From NCBI GenBank assembly GCA_965370045.1, contig CBDUSI010000047.1, positions 1-32,231 of the forward strand: 32,231 bases of DNA, read 5' to 3'. Origin of the DNA: CAZONU01 sp965370045 (GTDB lineage Bacteria > Planctomycetota > SZUA-567 > JAKLDR01). Positions 31,222 to 32,231 of this stretch are shown here, in pieces. Numbering within the stretch: the stretch's first letter is position 1; each line of letters starts with the position of its first letter. The position numbers and the translations under genes were made by a program. The notes under the pieces were generated by a model. The model searched no databases. It saw only the letters and a list, made by a program, of their open reading frames with translations, and was not told where the DNA came from.

Positions 31222-32043
31222 CTAGCCGAACACCGTGTCGGCCACGTCCTTGATCTTGGCGTAGCACATGTCCGGGCCGTCCTTGCACAGGTAGTAGGGC
31301 CCGATGTTACACCGGCCGCACTTGCCGATGCCGCAGCTCATTCTCCTGTTGAGCGACAGGTAAATATGCTCGTCCTTGAAGCCCTTTTCAAGGAGCTTAA
31401 GAGTCACGAACTTGAGCATCACCTCCGGCCCGCAGCTCAGGGCATAGGCTTCCGAAGTGTTCACGCCCTCTAACTCGTCGATCAACGTGGTCACCAAGCC
31501 CACGTGCCCGTCCCAGTCCGGGTGGGGCACGTCAATGGTCACGGCCACCGTCACGTTCTTGGGCTCCGCCCACTCCTCGTACTGGCGGCTGAAGCTGAGC
31601 TCCGCGGGAGTGCGCGCGCCGTAGAGGATAACCACCTTCTTGTACTTCTCGGGCTCGGCCAGGAGCGCGTAGACCAGCGCCCTCAGCGGAGCCAGGCCCA
31701 CGCCCCCGCCGACCAGCACCACTTCCCGCCCGGCGAGCTTCTCCAGCGGGTAGCCCTTGCCGAAGGGCCCGCGCAGGCCGAGCTTGGCGCCGGCCTCCAG
31801 CTCGTGGAGCCGGTCGGTGATTGCCCCGGTCTTCAGAACCGTTATCTCCAGGCGGTCGGCCACCCGCGGGTCGGAGCTGGGCGTGAAGGGCGCCTCGCCC
31901 ATGCCCGGGATGGTCAGCTGCATGAACTGCCCGGCCTTGAAGGGGATCGGCTCGGCCGGTTTCAGGCAGAACGTCTTTATGGTCGGGGTCTCGGTGATCA
32001 CCTCGACCAGTTCGGCCTCCGTCGGGAGATAGGGATTGGCCAC
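31222..32043 (-). CDS. FAD/NAD(P)-binding oxidoreductase with [2Fe-2S] site (HydG / sulfhydrogenase gamma-like)
   Basis: 273 residues from GTG 32043. The frame runs on upstream to 32196, but that stretch is palindrome-rich and has no family similarity. The FAD domain has FKAGQFMQLTIPGMGEAPFTPSS; the NAD domain has VVLVGGGVGLAPLRALVYAL and ALSCGPEVMLKFV. The C-terminus SLNRRMSCGIGKCGRC followed by YYLCKDGP is the [2Fe-2S] site of the PyrK/HydG group. These subunits move electrons between NAD(P)H and Fe-S partners. As first gene of the run it suggests the hydrogenase exchanges electrons with NAD(P)H, perhaps together with ferredoxin. No SD-like sequence is obvious, so the start is less certain than the identity. 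Confidence 0.87.
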   Translation of the reverse strand: MANPYLPTEAELVEVITETPTIKTFCLKPAEPIPFKAGQFMQLTIPGMGEAPFTPSSDPRVADRLEITVLKTGAITDRLHELEAGAKLGLRGPFGKGYPLEKLAGREVVLVGGGVGLAPLRALVYALLAEPEKYKKVVILYGARTPAELSFSRQYEEWAEPKNVTVAVTIDVPHPDWDGHVGLVTTLIDELEGVNTSEAYALSCGPEVMLKFVTLKLLEKGFKDEHIYLSLNRRMSCGIGKCGRCNIGPYYLCKDGPDMCYAKIKDVADTVFG

Positions 32044-32115
32044 GGCTAGCAGTCCGTTGAAAAATGGGGCGCCGTGACGGTGGGCGCTCCCGAGCGATGC
32101 GAGGCCCGAGGGTGA

Positions 32116-32138
32116 GCGCGATGCCTCTGGCATCGTGC
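32116..32138. other. 10-bp hairpin in the operon upstream region
   Basis: GCGCGATGCC and GGCATCGTGC pair over 10 bp with one G-T, around the loop TCT. No T-run follows on either strand. Confidence 0.55.
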
Positions 32139-32180
32139 GAATCCCGAGAACGAAGCAGCGCGACGGGACCGCCCGCCGCC

Positions 32181-32228
32181 CTTCGGGTTGGGCCATAACG
32201 GCCCATCTTCTTCGTCGGGAACCCGAAG
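32181..32228. other. Nested palindrome near the window end
   Basis: Outer arms CTTCGGGTT (32181-32189) and AACCCGAAG (32220-32228) are perfect. Inside is TGGGCC-ATAAC-GGCCCA (32189-32205). The two arms share the T at 32189, so the structures compete there. Confidence 0.5.
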
Positions 32229-32231
32229 ACG

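Larger units (their letters stand above)
32044..32231. repeat. Palindrome-rich, repeat-like upstream region
   Basis: No gene is supported here. Two strong stem-loops (32116-32138 and 32181-32228) lie within 190 bp just upstream of the 19-gene run. The composition looks like an intergenic repeat rather than coding sequence. Whether it is repeated elsewhere in the genome cannot be seen from this window. Confidence 0.4.

Noticed and set aside
32044..32196. 51-residue extension of the HydG-like protein
   Set aside because: It runs through strong palindromes and has no similarity to the family. The FAD-domain strand begins a few residues after GTG 32043.

Overview
The window is about 32 kb of high-G+C bacterial DNA: hand counts of single lines give about 60-68% G+C in coding sequence. 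Genes are tightly packed with good Shine-Dalgarno (SD) sites, and starts include GTG and TTG. Argininosuccinate synthase, a Gfo/Idh/MocA oxidoreductase, a DegT-type aminotransferase, large jelly-roll (LamG-like) and PEGA envelope proteins and a group 4 [NiFe] hydrogenase suggest an anaerobic or facultative bacterium with a complex envelope. It could be an uncultivated lineage of PVC/planctomycete type, but I cannot fix the phylum from sequence alone. No rRNA, tRNA or CRISPR was seen.

Layout, left side (1-16352). On the plus strand: a 5'-truncated SDR epimerase, a Gfo/Idh/MocA oxidoreductase, a DUF116-like Cys-rich protein, argG with a clear sigma70-type promoter, and a proline-rich single-span protein followed by an ABC-2-permease-like membrane protein. 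On the minus strand: an SLC12-like cation-chloride cotransporter, and a coupled pair made of a five-module jelly-roll protein and a PEGA/TPR protein. Back on the plus strand: a DegT/DnrJ/EryC1 aminotransferase with a terminator, then an intact IS3-family element with a textbook -1 frameshift signal. The element sits between a strong-looking promoter/operator and a two-gene operon (multi-span membrane protein plus winged-helix regulator).

Right half (32043 down to 16357, minus strand). One tightly packed run of 19 genes encodes a membrane-bound group 4 [NiFe] hydrogenase joined to a full Mrp-type antiporter. In transcription order: HydG-like FAD/NAD/[2Fe-2S] protein, shortened molybdopterin-oxidoreductase/NuoG-like protein, four-cluster ferredoxin, NuoH/EchB/MbhM-like membrane subunit, hydrogenase small subunit, NuoC-like subunit, hydrogenase large subunit, NuoL/MrpA-like antiporter subunit, MbhD+E (MrpA C-terminal part), MrpB, C, D, E, F, G, NuoI-like ferredoxin, maturation endopeptidase, HypA and HypB. 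Electrons would pass between a soluble NAD(P)H/ferredoxin module and the NiFe site, coupled to H+/Na+ movement through two antiporter-like subunits.

The most unusual finding is that several membrane subunits of this complex carry large hydrophilic insertions. The NuoH-like subunit has about 270 extra residues of predicted coiled coil between TM4 and TM5. The MrpD-like subunit has about 108 residues forming a predicted helical hairpin between TM10 and TM11. The MbhD/E subunit has about 65 extra polar residues, and the MrpC loop is moderately long. By homology to complex I/MBH topology and the positive-inside rule, all fall on the same outer (periplasmic) face, suggesting an extracytoplasmic coiled-coil structure on the hydrogenase-antiporter complex that I do not recognise from described relatives.
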